This document shows, in pieces, positions 34,299 to 42,808 of a stretch of DNA of 64,000 bases. The translations under genes and the position numbers were made by a program. Origin of the DNA: an uncultured Parabacteroides sp. GTDB taxonomy: Bacteria; Bacteroidota; Bacteroidia; Bacteroidales; Tannerellaceae. How positions within the stretch are numbered: position 1 is the stretch's first letter; every line of letters starts with the position of its first letter. The notes below the pieces were generated by a model. The model did not search any database and was not told where the DNA came from. It worked only from the letters and a program-made list of their open reading frames with translations. The DNA is taken from positions 71,783-135,782 of the forward strand of contig NZ_CABUOD010000009.1 of the NCBI RefSeq assembly GCF_902493135.1, in the 5' to 3' direction.

Positions 34299-36458
34299 TT
34301 ACTTGACCTCCGTGATTTCAATCACATGGCTGTTCGTCGGCCGGCTTGAAAACACAGGAATACCGACATTCATCAGGAACTCTCCGGAGAATGTTTTACC
34401 GTTGCAGGCCAATCTGGATTGCGTACCCGGAACCAGATTGATTTCCTTCAGTTCGTAACGAGCCTCCTTCTTCAATCCCTGTAAACGAAGGGGTTGCATC
34501 GACTCTGCATATCTCGGATGGATATCGAAAGCAAACAGGACAGCCTTGTCTGCACTGCCATTGGCATACATAACGGCAGCGTGCTGGCTTTCATAAGGCG
34601 ACTGCAAACGGTACTGGTCACCATCCAGAATAACATCATTCAAACGTTTGAAGTTGGCCACTGCTTCCTTGCAATACTGCTGGTCTGCCTGGCTCATTTC
34701 GTGGACACGGATATCAAAACCTAACTTACACATGCTGGCTACGTCCGTACGGAACTTGACCGGCTGTTTTCCCCAGCTTGTCACATGGGCCGCCATGCTC
34801 TTTGTCGGGAAGAAATGCGAATATCCCCACTGGATAAAGATACGTTCAACAGCATCCGTATTATCACTCGGCCAGAATTCGGTGAAATATTTCAATGCTT
34901 CATAGTCACAACGACCACCGCCGCCGGAACATAACATCATCGGCAGATTCGGATATTTCTGTTTGATCCGTTCCAGGATATTGTATAAACCGCGTACGTG
35001 CTCAATATATAAATGGGACTGCTGATCCTTCAAATACGGAGAATAAATATTCGTAATCGGGCTGTTGCAATCCCATTTGAAATAGGCGATCCCCGGATAT
35101 TTAGTCATCAAATTATCGACAACGCCATAGACATAATCTTGTACTTTCGGATTACTCAAATCCAAAACCATCTGATTTCTAAAGTAATATTCGTCGCGAT
35201 TCGGCAGATGGATCACCCAATCCTTATGCTTTTCATACAATTCACTTTTCGGATTTACCATTTCCGGTTCGATCCACAAACCGAACTTAATGCCTTTATT
35301 TGTTGCTTCTTTCACCAGTTTGCCGATGCCGTTAGGCAACTTGGTTACGGTTTCTTCCCAGTCTCCTAATCCTTGATGGTCGCTGCTGCGGGGATATTTA
35401 TTTGCAAACCAGCCATCGTCAAGCAGGAACATATCGACTCCAAGTGTAGCCGCTTCATCCATGATTTCCACTAACTTGTCTTCATTAAAGTCAAAATAGG
35501 TCGCTTCCCAGTTGTTCAACAATGTCATACGGGATTTTTCACCGTCTTTCAACTGATACTTACGCGCCCAACGTTGAAAATCGCGGCTTGCTTTCCCTTT
35601 TCCTTCCGTACTGTAGGTGAAAATAAACTCCGGCGTACGGAACACTTCGTTCGGTTTCAGCGAGTATTCCGAGGCATACGGATTGATACCGGAAAGTACA
35701 CGCAGCCCATTTTCATTATCCACTTCGAATGTAAAACGGTAATTGCCTGTCCATCCGATCGTTCCGAATAATACGTTTCCTGCATTCTCTTCCGCTTTCT
35801 TATCCAGGGCAAGCAAAAAGAACGGGGAACAGAACATGTTGGCACGACTTCCCAACTTGGTGTCCAACATCTTCTTGCCAAAAGCCAGCTCGGTTTCCTT
35901 CATATTGACTTCATGCGCCCAATCTCCTGCAAATTCGGTCAGGAAATACTTGCTGCCGTTCAGATGCAGTAAAGAGGAAGCATAGTTATAAAGGGTCACA
36001 GGCTTCTTCTCCTGATGTGAAATCTCCGCATACTCCTTGATGATGTTTTCTTTCGGATAAGCGATGAAATGCAGTTTCACTTCGACAGGATATTTGTCAT
36101 CTTTCAAAAGAATTACCGTCTCGTTTGCACCCGGCTGAAGCTGTTTGCTTTCGTGGGAGACATATTTCAGGAGCAGGGACGGATTGCCGTCATTATGCAA
36201 AACACGGATAGCCGGCTCGAAATAATCTTCCATACCATGTGTCAGATAGGCCTCATTTCCGAGGGGTAATTGTGCAATATCCGAATCAAATGACAGTTTT
36301 TGTCCCAGATAGGATTGATACAGGCGACCATTTTTATCATCAACCTTATAAATAAGGCTAATGTTATCGGTCGTAATTGAAATTACAGTTTTTCCACTTG
36401 CACTCAGCGTCGCTGATATAGCTATTAGACATAGCCAAAAAAGGTGTCTGATCTTCAT
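34299..36458 (-). CDS. GH36 alpha-galactosidase, secreted
   Basis: A 719-residue enzyme with a signal peptide (MKIRHLFWLCLIAISATLSAS). A beta-sandwich N-terminal domain (about 25-280) precedes the TIM barrel. The catalytic nucleophile Asp is in AYFKWDCN and the acid/base Asp in FWPSDNTDA; FLLDDGWFANKYP and GLWIEPEMVNP are GH36 signatures. It cleaves terminal alpha-galactose from raffinose-type oligosaccharides or galactomannan. No transport genes adjoin it. Confidence 0.94.
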   Translation of the reverse strand: MKIRHLFWLCLIAISATLSASGKTVISITTDNISLIYKVDDKNGRLYQSYLGQKLSFDSDIAQLPLGNEAYLTHGMEDYFEPAIRVLHNDGNPSLLLKYVSHESKQLQPGANETVILLKDDKYPVEVKLHFIAYPKENIIKEYAEISHQEKKPVTLYNYASSLLHLNGSKYFLTEFAGDWAHEVNMKETELAFGKKMLDTKLGSRANMFCSPFFLLALDKKAEENAGNVLFGTIGWTGNYRFTFEVDNENGLRVLSGINPYASEYSLKPNEVFRTPEFIFTYSTEGKGKASRDFQRWARKYQLKDGEKSRMTLLNNWEATYFDFNEDKLVEIMDEAATLGVDMFLLDDGWFANKYPRSSDHQGLGDWEETVTKLPNGIGKLVKEATNKGIKFGLWIEPEMVNPKSELYEKHKDWVIHLPNRDEYYFRNQMVLDLSNPKVQDYVYGVVDNLMTKYPGIAYFKWDCNSPITNIYSPYLKDQQSHLYIEHVRGLYNILERIKQKYPNLPMMLCSGGGGRCDYEALKYFTEFWPSDNTDAVERIFIQWGYSHFFPTKSMAAHVTSWGKQPVKFRTDVASMCKLGFDIRVHEMSQADQQYCKEAVANFKRLNDVILDGDQYRLQSPYESQHAAVMYANGSADKAVLFAFDIHPRYAESMQPLRLQGLKKEARYELKEINLVPGTQSRLACNGKTFSGEFLMNVGIPVFSSRPTNSHVIEITEVK

Positions 36459-36519
36459 GTTTTTCTTCTATTAATTATTAATTAGATATTACAAATCCAA
36501 GGTTTAATTTATTTACGAA

Positions 36520-36527
36520 CAAAGATA
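36520..36527 (-). promoter_or_regulatory. -7 box (TATCTTTG) of the GH36 gene
   Basis: A perfect minus-strand TAnnTTTG, 62 nt before the start, within an AT-rich leader. Confidence 0.55.
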
Positions 36528-36575
36528 TCATAATTATTGGAATAATCATGTTCCATACCAATAAAAATTAAAAGA

Positions 36576-36619
36576 AAAAGTCGGTAAAACGACCTATTTC
36601 ATGCGTTTTACCGACTTTT
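36576..36619 (-). terminator. Terminator of the pyrK-pyrD transcript
   Basis: A perfect 16-bp stem AAAAGTCGGTAAAACG / CGTTTTACCGACTTTT with a 12-nt loop, followed on the minus strand by a T-rich run. It lies 43 bp after the pyrD stop. Confidence 0.9.
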
Positions 36620-36661
36620 CTATCCTTTATTATTCCGAAAAGGATTATTTCATCCTGTTTT

Positions 36662-37573
36662 TTATACTTCCAAAGCCCCGATCAGGTCGCGGACAGACGA
36701 AAACCCATGCCTGTCGCAATAGTCTTCCATTCCTTCGATAACCTTTATACCGACGGCTGGATCTACGAAATTGTAGGTTCCGATCTGGATTGCCGTAGCT
36801 CCGGCCAGCATGAATTCCACCGCATCTTTCCAGTTTGAAATACCGCCCAGGCCGACAATAGGAATCTTGACTGCCTTATAAGTCTGCCATACCATCCGCA
36901 AGGCAACCGGCTTCACACAAGGACCGGAAAGACCGCCGGTTATTGTAGATAATACCGGTTTACGTCTCTCCGCGTCAATGGCCATACCCAGCATGGTATT
37001 AATCAATGAAACGGAATCTGCCCCCTCGGCTTCGACCGCCCTGGCAATCTCCGTAATGTCGGTCACATTAGGGGAAAGTTTTACAATAAGGGTCTTCGGA
37101 TAAACCCTGCGGACAGCCTTCACGACTTCACTTGCCCCGCAAGTTGTCACTCCAAAAGCCATGCCTCCCTGCTTTACATTCGGGCAGGAAATATTCAGTT
37201 CGATAGCCGGTATCTTGTCCAAATCCGCTATCTTTTCGGCACATTCCACATACGTTTCCACAGAGGAACCGCTCACGTTAACAATCATGTTCGTGTCGAT
37301 ATCCTTGATCTCCGGATAGATATGATCGACAAAATATTGTGCACCTTTATTCTGCAGACCTACAGCATTCAACATTCCCGAAGGGGTCTCCGCCATACGG
37401 GGATACAAGTTCCCTTCGCGCGGCTGGATCGTTGTCCCTTTCACAAAAATACCGCCCAAGCGGGAGATATCCATAAAGTCCGAATATTCAATGCCATATC
37501 CGAAAGTACCCGACGCCGTCATTACCGGGTTCTTCAATTGTAAATTACCGATGTTTACGTTTAATTCAGCCAT
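36662..37573 (-). CDS. pyrD: Dihydroorotate dehydrogenase, class 1B catalytic subunit
   Basis: A 303-residue FMN enzyme that oxidises dihydroorotate to orotate in pyrimidine synthesis. [23 protein letters not shown], and [13 protein letters not shown] carrying the class 1B active-site Cys region are visible. [20 protein letters not shown] and IQIGTYNF form the phosphate-binding end. It starts inside the 3' end of pyrK (13-bp overlap), which makes the heterotetrameric 1B complex likely. Confidence 0.96.
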   Translation of the reverse strand: MAELNVNIGNLQLKNPVMTASGTFGYGIEYSDFMDISRLGGIFVKGTTIQPREGNLYPRMAETPSGMLNAVGLQNKGAQYFVDHIYPEIKDIDTNMIVNVSGSSVETYVECAEKIADLDKIPAIELNISCPNVKQGGMAFGVTTCGASEVVKAVRRVYPKTLIVKLSPNVTDITEIARAVEAEGADSVSLINTMLGMAIDAERRKPVLSTITGGLSGPCVKPVALRMVWQTYKAVKIPIVGLGGISNWKDAVEFMLAGATAIQIGTYNFVDPAVGIKVIEGMEDYCDRHGFSSVRDLIGALEV

Positions 37574-38340
37574 GTCAAATTTTCAATATTAAATACAGGT
37601 CCTTCAGTACATACACACACATGATGTTCATCCTTAGTCTTCTCCACACAGCATAAGCAAGCACCTATACCACAAGCCATTGTGTTTTCAAGAGATACTT
37701 CGCATGCAATAGAGCTTGCATGAGCATATTTGGCGACAGCCACCATCATAGGTTTGGGTCCACAAGTGTAAATCCGGTCGAAATGTACATCTTTCAAGAT
37801 GGAATGATTGGTTACATATCCCTTTTCGCCCAATGAACCGTCTTCAGTTGTAACATACACGGTTCCCAACTGTTCGAACTGTTCCAATTGTAACACATCC
37901 TCTTTCGAACGAGCTCCTAAAAGGAATGCAGGCGTATAACCGGCCTCTTTCAGGATTGCACCTAAAAACAACATCGGAGCCGTCCCGACACCACCACCGA
38001 TCAGCAGTAGTTTTTGCCCTTTATCGGCAGGAAGCGTGAAACCGTTCCCTAAAGGCAACATGATATTCACAATATCACCCGGTTTATACTCAGCCATCCG
38101 GCGCGTTCCGTCACCGACCAGCTGAATGAGCAACCACAGTTCATTAGTCGTTCTGTCAACATAATTAACCGAGATCGGACGACGAAGAAATGTTGTAGGA
38201 GAGTTATCCACACGTACCTGTACGAACTGTCCCGGCAACATTTCCGGCAGGATCTGATCAGATGTTAGTTTAAGCAGGCAGTAATTTTTGTGAAGGCGGC
38301 TGTTCTCAGTCACCTTCATGTCAAGCATATACTTCTTCAT
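37561..38340 (-). CDS. pyrK: Dihydroorotate dehydrogenase electron-transfer subunit
   Basis: A 259-residue ferredoxin-reductase-like subunit that passes electrons from dihydroorotate dehydrogenase to NAD. The FAD motif [12 protein letters not shown], the NAD-binding [15 protein letters not shown], and the 2Fe-2S cysteines in [15 protein letters not shown], with a later Cys in VCTEGPVF, are visible. I chose the start at 38340, behind a -7 box at 38372-38365. A longer frame to 38439 would overlap the XRE gene. Confidence 0.95.
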   Translation of the reverse strand: MKKYMLDMKVTENSRLHKNYCLLKLTSDQILPEMLPGQFVQVRVDNSPTTFLRRPISVNYVDRTTNELWLLIQLVGDGTRRMAEYKPGDIVNIMLPLGNGFTLPADKGQKLLLIGGGVGTAPMLFLGAILKEAGYTPAFLLGARSKEDVLQLEQFEQLGTVYVTTEDGSLGEKGYVTNHSILKDVHFDRIYTCGPKPMMVAVAKYAHASSIACEVSLENTMACGIGACLCCVEKTKDEHHVCVCTEGPVFNIENLTWLN

Positions 38341-38364
38341 AAATATGATTAGTCTAATTCTATA

Positions 38365-38372
38365 CAAAGATA
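38365..38372 (-). promoter_or_regulatory. -7 box (TATCTTTG) of pyrKD
   Basis: A perfect minus-strand TAnnTTTG in the 61-bp gap between the XRE gene and pyrK, 25 nt before the pyrK start. Confidence 0.6.
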
Positions 38373-38401
38373 CATGAATATGGTATATAAACCAAAACAA
38401 G

Positions 38402-38851
38402 CTATTCTTTCTTGTTTTTTTCAGAAACAAAAGTGTCAAATGTATTATCAGAATAGAATACCATTATTTTACTCACTTTCCTGACAGTCGTTTCTTGTTG
38501 TATAATCTGCTCAACAACAGGAGATTTTACACTGTTTACAGGTGTGTCAACCCTCATTTCCTTGCGATATTCAAGAGCGACTTGCCCTTCGGACGGATTT
38601 ATTGCCGTATTTGAGAACAAATCGGGCTGTGTCGACACATGATCTCGCACCATTTTACCCTTCCCGAAAAGGAGCCAGTCGGAATCCACATAAGTGAATC
38701 GATCCAGAATTTTAATCAGGACATCCAGACTTACATTATTTCTTCCGTTCAGAATATGCGACATTGCTGAACGCTGGATACCGATTGCTTCTGCAAATTT
38801 AGAAGGAGTCAAGCCTTCACGCTCCATTATTTGGGTAATACGTCCTATCAT
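38402..38851 (-). CDS. XRE-family transcriptional regulator
   Basis: A 149-residue protein. A 65-residue N-terminal HTH_3 domain (GLTPSKFAEAIGIQRSAMSH, then ILNGRNNVSLDVLIKIL) is followed by a polar linker and a C-terminal part with no clear domain (VSKIMVFYSDNTFDTFV). Upstream lies an unusually long AT-rich noncoding stretch with repeated TGTAAACAG motifs, one of them 44 bp before the start. These may be its operators. Target genes are unknown. Confidence 0.88.
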   Translation of the reverse strand: MIGRITQIMEREGLTPSKFAEAIGIQRSAMSHILNGRNNVSLDVLIKILDRFTYVDSDWLLFGKGKMVRDHVSTQPDLFSNTAINPSEGQVALEYRKEMRVDTPVNSVKSPVVEQIIQQETTVRKVSKIMVFYSDNTFDTFVSEKNKKE

Positions 38852-39612
38852 TTTTGTAAATCCTCATTTATTTATAGAAATACTGCCATTATGTCTGTTT
38901 ACATAGGATAAATGTACATAAATCAATGACGACACAAATATACACTATAATTCTCAATTGTGCAATTTAATTATATAAACTTAAATCGTTACATTTGTAT
39001 TGCGTAGGTAACAATTCTGCTCGTTATAATTGTAAACAGGTTGTTTTAGTGCAAGAGATTATATAAAGTATCACTTCGTATATATCACCTATATTATTGA
39101 TAATATTTATATTATAGATAAATAATACAGAGGAAATATCCCTGTTTGGACCCGTTTGTACACATATGTAGCACAATAATTAATGCAATGGATTAATAAT
39201 TCTGTATAATTCGATGGTTTACGACTACTTATGTTGAAAATACAAAGCAGAGATGAAAGTGCTATTTTTATCGGTTTAAGATACTAATGTAAATAGAGAC
39301 AAATGTTACATTCTCGTCACTTGTGTACAAGACTAAATTGTAAACAGCTATCTTTTATCTAAAAAGGGTTGTTTATATTTGTAACATGTACCTATTCTGT
39401 TTACAATTCAACACTACACTAAAAGGATCTGGTTCTACCGACTGACAAAGTGTCCCTATTTACGTTTATCTGATTTATGGACGAATACACTTTTATATAA
39501 TCAGGACCTTAACCTCTCCATTTTGGTAATATTTGTGAACAGATATTCGGGAAAAGGCAAATATTTAAATCTCAGAAGGGTAAAATCGAAGATAAGAGAT
39601 TGAAAAACAAAA
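38852..39612. other. Long AT-rich noncoding region with four TGTAAACAG motifs
   Basis: About 760 bp without a convincing ORF. The 9-mer TGTAAACAG or its complement CTGTTTACA occurs at 38895-38903, 39031-39039, 39339-39347 and 39397-39405. Three copies extend to AATTGTAAACAG, and the second and fourth form a perfect 12-bp inverted pair 357 bp apart. Short TGTAC and TGTAACA-like words are also frequent. I see no tRNA, rRNA, RNase P or DnaA-box cluster. Confidence 0.6.
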
Positions 39613-39617
39613 AGAAA

Positions 39618-39665
39618 AGGCTTTTTATCCGGTTCAACTTTTTTGTTGTTCCAGAGAAAAAGCCT
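39618..39665 (-). terminator. Terminator of the amn-holA transcript
   Basis: Arms AGGCTTTTT (39618-39626) and AAAAAGCCT (39657-39665) with a T-rich run beyond on the minus strand, 33 bp after the holA stop. Confidence 0.65.
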
Positions 39666-39697
39666 CTTCTTTAGGTCGATTGGGTATAAAAAGTCGT

Positions 39698-40720
39698 TTA
39701 GTGCAGAATTTTGTAAAGCAGTTCCTTTAAAAGCTCGGCATCAGATACGGAAGAATTTTCCACCCCTTTCGAACGGGCATCCGTCATACGGATGTCGCCG
39801 ATCAGGTTGAACACTTTCATCGCCGAGTAGTTTCGCATTCCTAAAAGGTAATCCTTCACCTGGAATGTCCCTCGAAGTCCGAGTGCCGTCATCAGGCCGG
39901 TTTCGGAACGGTCCTTCGTATAGTAGCAAATGAGGAGGTTCGAGAAATAGTTAAATAATACAGGAAGGGTCATCTGTATCGGATTGCTTTTCGGATTCTT
40001 CTCGAAGTACCGGGCGATCCGGTTCGCCTTCAGGACATCTTTCATGGCAAGTGCCTTGATCAGCTCGAAGTTATTGTATTCTTTGCTGATTCCGATATTC
40101 TGTTCCACCAATTCCGGCGTGATACGTTTTGCGCCTTTTTCAGGCAGGATCAATGCCAGTTTATCCAATTCCTTGCTCAAGCGGCTTAAATCGTTTCCAA
40201 GGAAATCGGAAAGCATCTGAGCCGCTTTCCCATCTATTCCTACCGAGCGCAATTGCATAAAGGATGTGATAAAGGCCGGCATCTTATAATCGGGAATCTT
40301 TTTGGACTCGAACAGCACGCCGATCTTGTCGGTCGCAGCAGCCAAAGCCTTACGGCGATCCAGGGTTTTATATTTGTAATTGATGACCAGAACGGTCGAC
40401 ATTAACGGGTTCTTAACGTAGTTAGACAGAAGCTCGATATCACGAATTAATTGCGCTTCCCGGACAACCACTAACTGATATTTCGACATCATCGGGAAGC
40501 GGCGGGCGGCATTAATTACCGATGCAGCATCCGTATCGGCTCCATACATGATAATCTGGTTGAAATCACGTTCGGATTCTTCCAATACATTTTCAAGCAG
40601 CAAGTCCGTTATCCGGTCCATAAAAAAAGGTTCGTCACCCATCATTATATAGACAGGAGAGAACTTTTTAGCAACGATATCCCGGCATATTTCCTCGTAT
40701 GTATATTCTTTTTTTGCCAT
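39698..40720 (-). CDS. holA: DNA polymerase III delta subunit
   Basis: A 340-residue clamp-loader subunit. The N-terminal AAA+-like module starts EEICRDIVAKKFSPVYIMMG and DEPFFMDRITDLL. GNDLSRLSKELDKLAL and the C-terminal domain (LADILFN-like positions reading MTLPVLFNYFSNLL) match HolA. Delta opens the beta clamp ring during loading. The start is set at the ATG at 40720 (MAKKEYTYEE). It is 24 bp after the AMP nucleosidase gene. Confidence 0.92.
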   Translation of the reverse strand: MAKKEYTYEEICRDIVAKKFSPVYIMMGDEPFFMDRITDLLLENVLEESERDFNQIIMYGADTDAASVINAARRFPMMSKYQLVVVREAQLIRDIELLSNYVKNPLMSTVLVINYKYKTLDRRKALAAATDKIGVLFESKKIPDYKMPAFITSFMQLRSVGIDGKAAQMLSDFLGNDLSRLSKELDKLALILPEKGAKRITPELVEQNIGISKEYNNFELIKALAMKDVLKANRIARYFEKNPKSNPIQMTLPVLFNYFSNLLICYYTKDRSETGLMTALGLRGTFQVKDYLLGMRNYSAMKVFNLIGDIRMTDARSKGVENSSVSDAELLKELLYKILH

Positions 40721-40744
40721 ATTTGCGTTCGATCTCAATCAAAA

Positions 40745-41521
40745 TTACCAACTGAAACGGATGTGGCGGATCGTCTTCTTTCCATCAATAATCTGGCGAA
40801 GCGCTTCCACTCCCAACATCACATGCTCTTCCGCAAAGTTGCGGGTCACCTCGCGGTCGCTGGCTTCCGTCTTCACCCCGGCTTCTTCCATCGGTTTGTC
40901 GGAAATCATCAATAAGGCGCCTGTCGGGATCTCGTTTGCAAAGCCTGCCGTGAACAAGGTTGCCGTCTCCATGTCGATACCGGTGGCGTGCGTGCGGCGA
41001 AGGTAGTTTTTGAAATCGTTGTCATACTCCCATACCCGTCGGTTCGTCGTGTAGACGGTCCCCGTCCAATAGTCTTTCCCGCAGTCACGTATGGCGGACG
41101 AGATGGCACGCATCATCGAGAAAGCCGGGAGCGACGGCACCTCTGCCGGCAGGTATTCGTTGGAAGTCCCTTCCCCCCGGATGGCCGCAATCGGCATGAC
41201 ATAATCTCCCAGGCTGTTCGCCTTCTTCAATCCTCCGCATTTTCCTAAGAAGAGCACGGCCGTCGGCCTTATCGCCGATAGCAAATCCATGATTGTCGCC
41301 GCGTTCGCGCTCCCCATCCCGAAGTTAATAATCGTGATGCCATTGGCCGAGGCGTTCGGCATGGAGTTTTTCAGTCCCAGGATCGGCACGTTAAAATGGT
41401 CGGCAAACAGCTCCACATACTTCGTAAAGTTGGTGAGCAGGATATATTTATCGAAGTCTTCCAGCTTCCGCTCCGTATAGCGCGGCAACCAATTCTCGAC
41501 AATTTCTTGTTTTGTTTTCAT
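40745..41521 (-). CDS. amn: AMP nucleosidase
   Basis: A 258-residue nucleoside-phosphorylase-fold enzyme of the Bacteroidetes AMP nucleosidase type, splitting AMP to adenine and ribose 5-phosphate. Marks are NWLPRYTERKLEDFDKYILL, TIINFGMGSANAATIMDLL, FLGKCGGLKKANSLGDYV, and GIDMETATLFTAGFANEIP with the ribose-binding Met-Glu. ISDKPMEEAG holds the probable catalytic Asp. It is divergent from the HsdR-N gene with 54 bp between starts. Confidence 0.93.
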   Translation of the reverse strand: MKTKQEIVENWLPRYTERKLEDFDKYILLTNFTKYVELFADHFNVPILGLKNSMPNASANGITIINFGMGSANAATIMDLLSAIRPTAVLFLGKCGGLKKANSLGDYVMPIAAIRGEGTSNEYLPAEVPSLPAFSMMRAISSAIRDCGKDYWTGTVYTTNRRVWEYDNDFKNYLRRTHATGIDMETATLFTAGFANEIPTGALLMISDKPMEEAGVKTEASDREVTRNFAEEHVMLGVEALRQIIDGKKTIRHIRFSW

Positions 41522-41575
41522 AAATCACTACCTTTGATGGTCTATTTTTACAGAATAAAAGAACAAATATAATAA

Positions 41576-42025
41576 ATGCTTGCATTAAACTTACCCGGTT
41601 TCGCGCCTAAAGTAGCAGAAAAAGATGGAAAACGTACGATCTTCGATCCTGTGCGGCAAAAATACGTGGCCCTGACTCCCGAAGAATGGGTACGCCAGCA
41701 TTTTGTCAATTACCTGATCACCCGGAAGAGCTATCCGAAAGAACTGTTGGCAAACGAAGTGCTGGTCAGGCTGAACGGGACCTCCAAACGCTGCGACACG
41801 GTCGCTTACAACCGTTTCCTGGAGCCTTTGGTCATCGTCGAGTATAAAGCTCCTCATATCAACATTACCAATGCTGTTTTCGACCAGATAGCCCGTTACA
41901 ACATGGTGCTGCGTGTCGAATACCTGATCGTCAGCAACGGCTTGAACCACTATTGCTGCAAAATCGACTATGACAACCGGGCTTACGCCTTTTTGGAAGG
42001 AATACCCGCATACAACGAGCTATAA
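41576..42025 (+). CDS. HsdR N-terminal-domain protein (PD-(D/E)XK fold)
   Basis: A 149-residue stand-alone domain resembling the N-terminal nuclease domain of type I restriction R subunits. The nuclease core reads NGTSKRCDTVAYN with Asp, then PLVIVEYKAPHIN with the ExK. This keeps the D...ExK pattern, so nuclease activity is possible. No helicase, HsdM or HsdS genes are adjacent. In Bacteroidales this stand-alone form is common and its role is unknown. Confidence 0.85.
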   Translation: MLALNLPGFAPKVAEKDGKRTIFDPVRQKYVALTPEEWVRQHFVNYLITRKSYPKELLANEVLVRLNGTSKRCDTVAYNRFLEPLVIVEYKAPHINITNAVFDQIARYNMVLRVEYLIVSNGLNHYCCKIDYDNRAYAFLEGIPAYNEL

Positions 42026-42397
42026 TTCCCGCTTTTACCGATATTAACGCCCGATATACAAACTTTTACATCCAAATATCCCCATCTTCACGCCTGTACA
42101 CCCGGGTGCAGGTCCGGTGAACATCCGGATGTCCATCTTGCCGACATCCGGATGTACGCGGATAAAGGTAATCGGTTCATTGAATATAAGACTGTTAACG
42201 AGACAAATAGGTCACTGCATTTCTTCTGATAAAGAAACAGACGTTTTGTGATAGAGCGTGATAGAAGTGTGATAGAGAAAACAGGATAGTATCACTTGTC
42301 AACGTCATTGAAAGACAAAGGCTACACCGGATCGGTGTGATAGAGTGATACTAAAAAGACAAAAAAACACAGGTAAACAACAAACTCTAACTAAAAT
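42026..42397. other. Noncoding stretch with paired palindromes and GTGATAGAG repeats
   Basis: About 370 bp without a gene. The 12-bp palindrome ACATCCGGATGT occurs twice (42121-42132 and 42144-42155). GTGATAGAG-like 9-mers occur at 42248, 42258 (last base differs), 42269 and 42337, with GTATCAC in the opposite orientation between. No ORF or RNA gene is recognised. Confidence 0.55.
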
Positions 42398-42583
42398 TTA
42401 CAGAACGGCTGCAGTCCGATCCTTGTATATCACGATGGAATCGGAGATTTGCTGATCGACCGGTCTGTCGACATAAACGGAATTACTATCCTTTATGACA
42501 GGCCGGCCACTTGTCTTCTTCTCATTGAAGAGAAGTGAATAGCCCAAGATTACTGCAAAAAAAGATAATATCAACGCTTTCAT
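42398..42583 (-). CDS. Small protein with N-terminal hydrophobic segment
   Basis: A 61-residue ORF starting MKALILSFFAVILGYSLLF, a signal anchor, followed by a short polar tail. No family recognised. It is isolated between repeats and the nqr terminator region. I see no strong promoter, so it may be a real small membrane protein or chance. Confidence 0.4.
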   Translation of the reverse strand: MKALILSFFAVILGYSLLFNEKKTSGRPVIKDSNSVYVDRPVDQQISDSIVIYKDRTAAVL

Positions 42584-42751
42584 ATTCTATTACTATTTTA
42601 ATATCATATACAAGTATGATGTATTCAAAACGCAAAACGCTGCACTATATTACAAAAGAAATGTTTTTTCTTTCTTATTCTTTTGTAACGGATCGCCCTC
42701 CTCCCTTGATTTTGAAAAGAAACAAAGTAATGTACAGAATAGTTCAAAAAA

Positions 42752-42784
42752 AATCGGGGAAAGAATAGATTTCCTCCCCCGATT
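42752..42784 (-). terminator. Terminator of the nqr operon
   Basis: On the minus strand AATCGGGG and CCCCGATT (8-bp perfect arms, extended by A/T pairs) are followed by a run of eight T residues, 24 bp after the nqrF stop. Confidence 0.88.
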
Positions 42785-42808
42785 CTGTCATCGTTATGTT
42801 CTGATCGC

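Noticed and set aside
39028..39408. Phase-variable invertible promoter like those of capsular loci
   Set aside because: The inverted pair is only 12 bp, a third copy lies between in one orientation, and no promoter pointing to a surface gene is visible. Kept only as a question in the findings.
38852..39612. Replication origin beside holA
   Set aside because: The gap is AT-rich and next to a polymerase gene, but I find no cluster of DnaA boxes (TTATCCACA-like), and dnaA, dnaN or gidA are absent.
42128..42155. Part of a sequence-specific methylase target linked to the HsdR-N gene
   Set aside because: No methylase or specificity gene is near, and two palindromes are too few to argue for a restriction target.
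42241..42350. CRISPR array from GTGATAGAG repeats
   Set aside because: The units are 9 bp with irregular 1-60 bp spacing and no cas genes; they do not have repeat-spacer structure. No CRISPR array was seen anywhere in the window.
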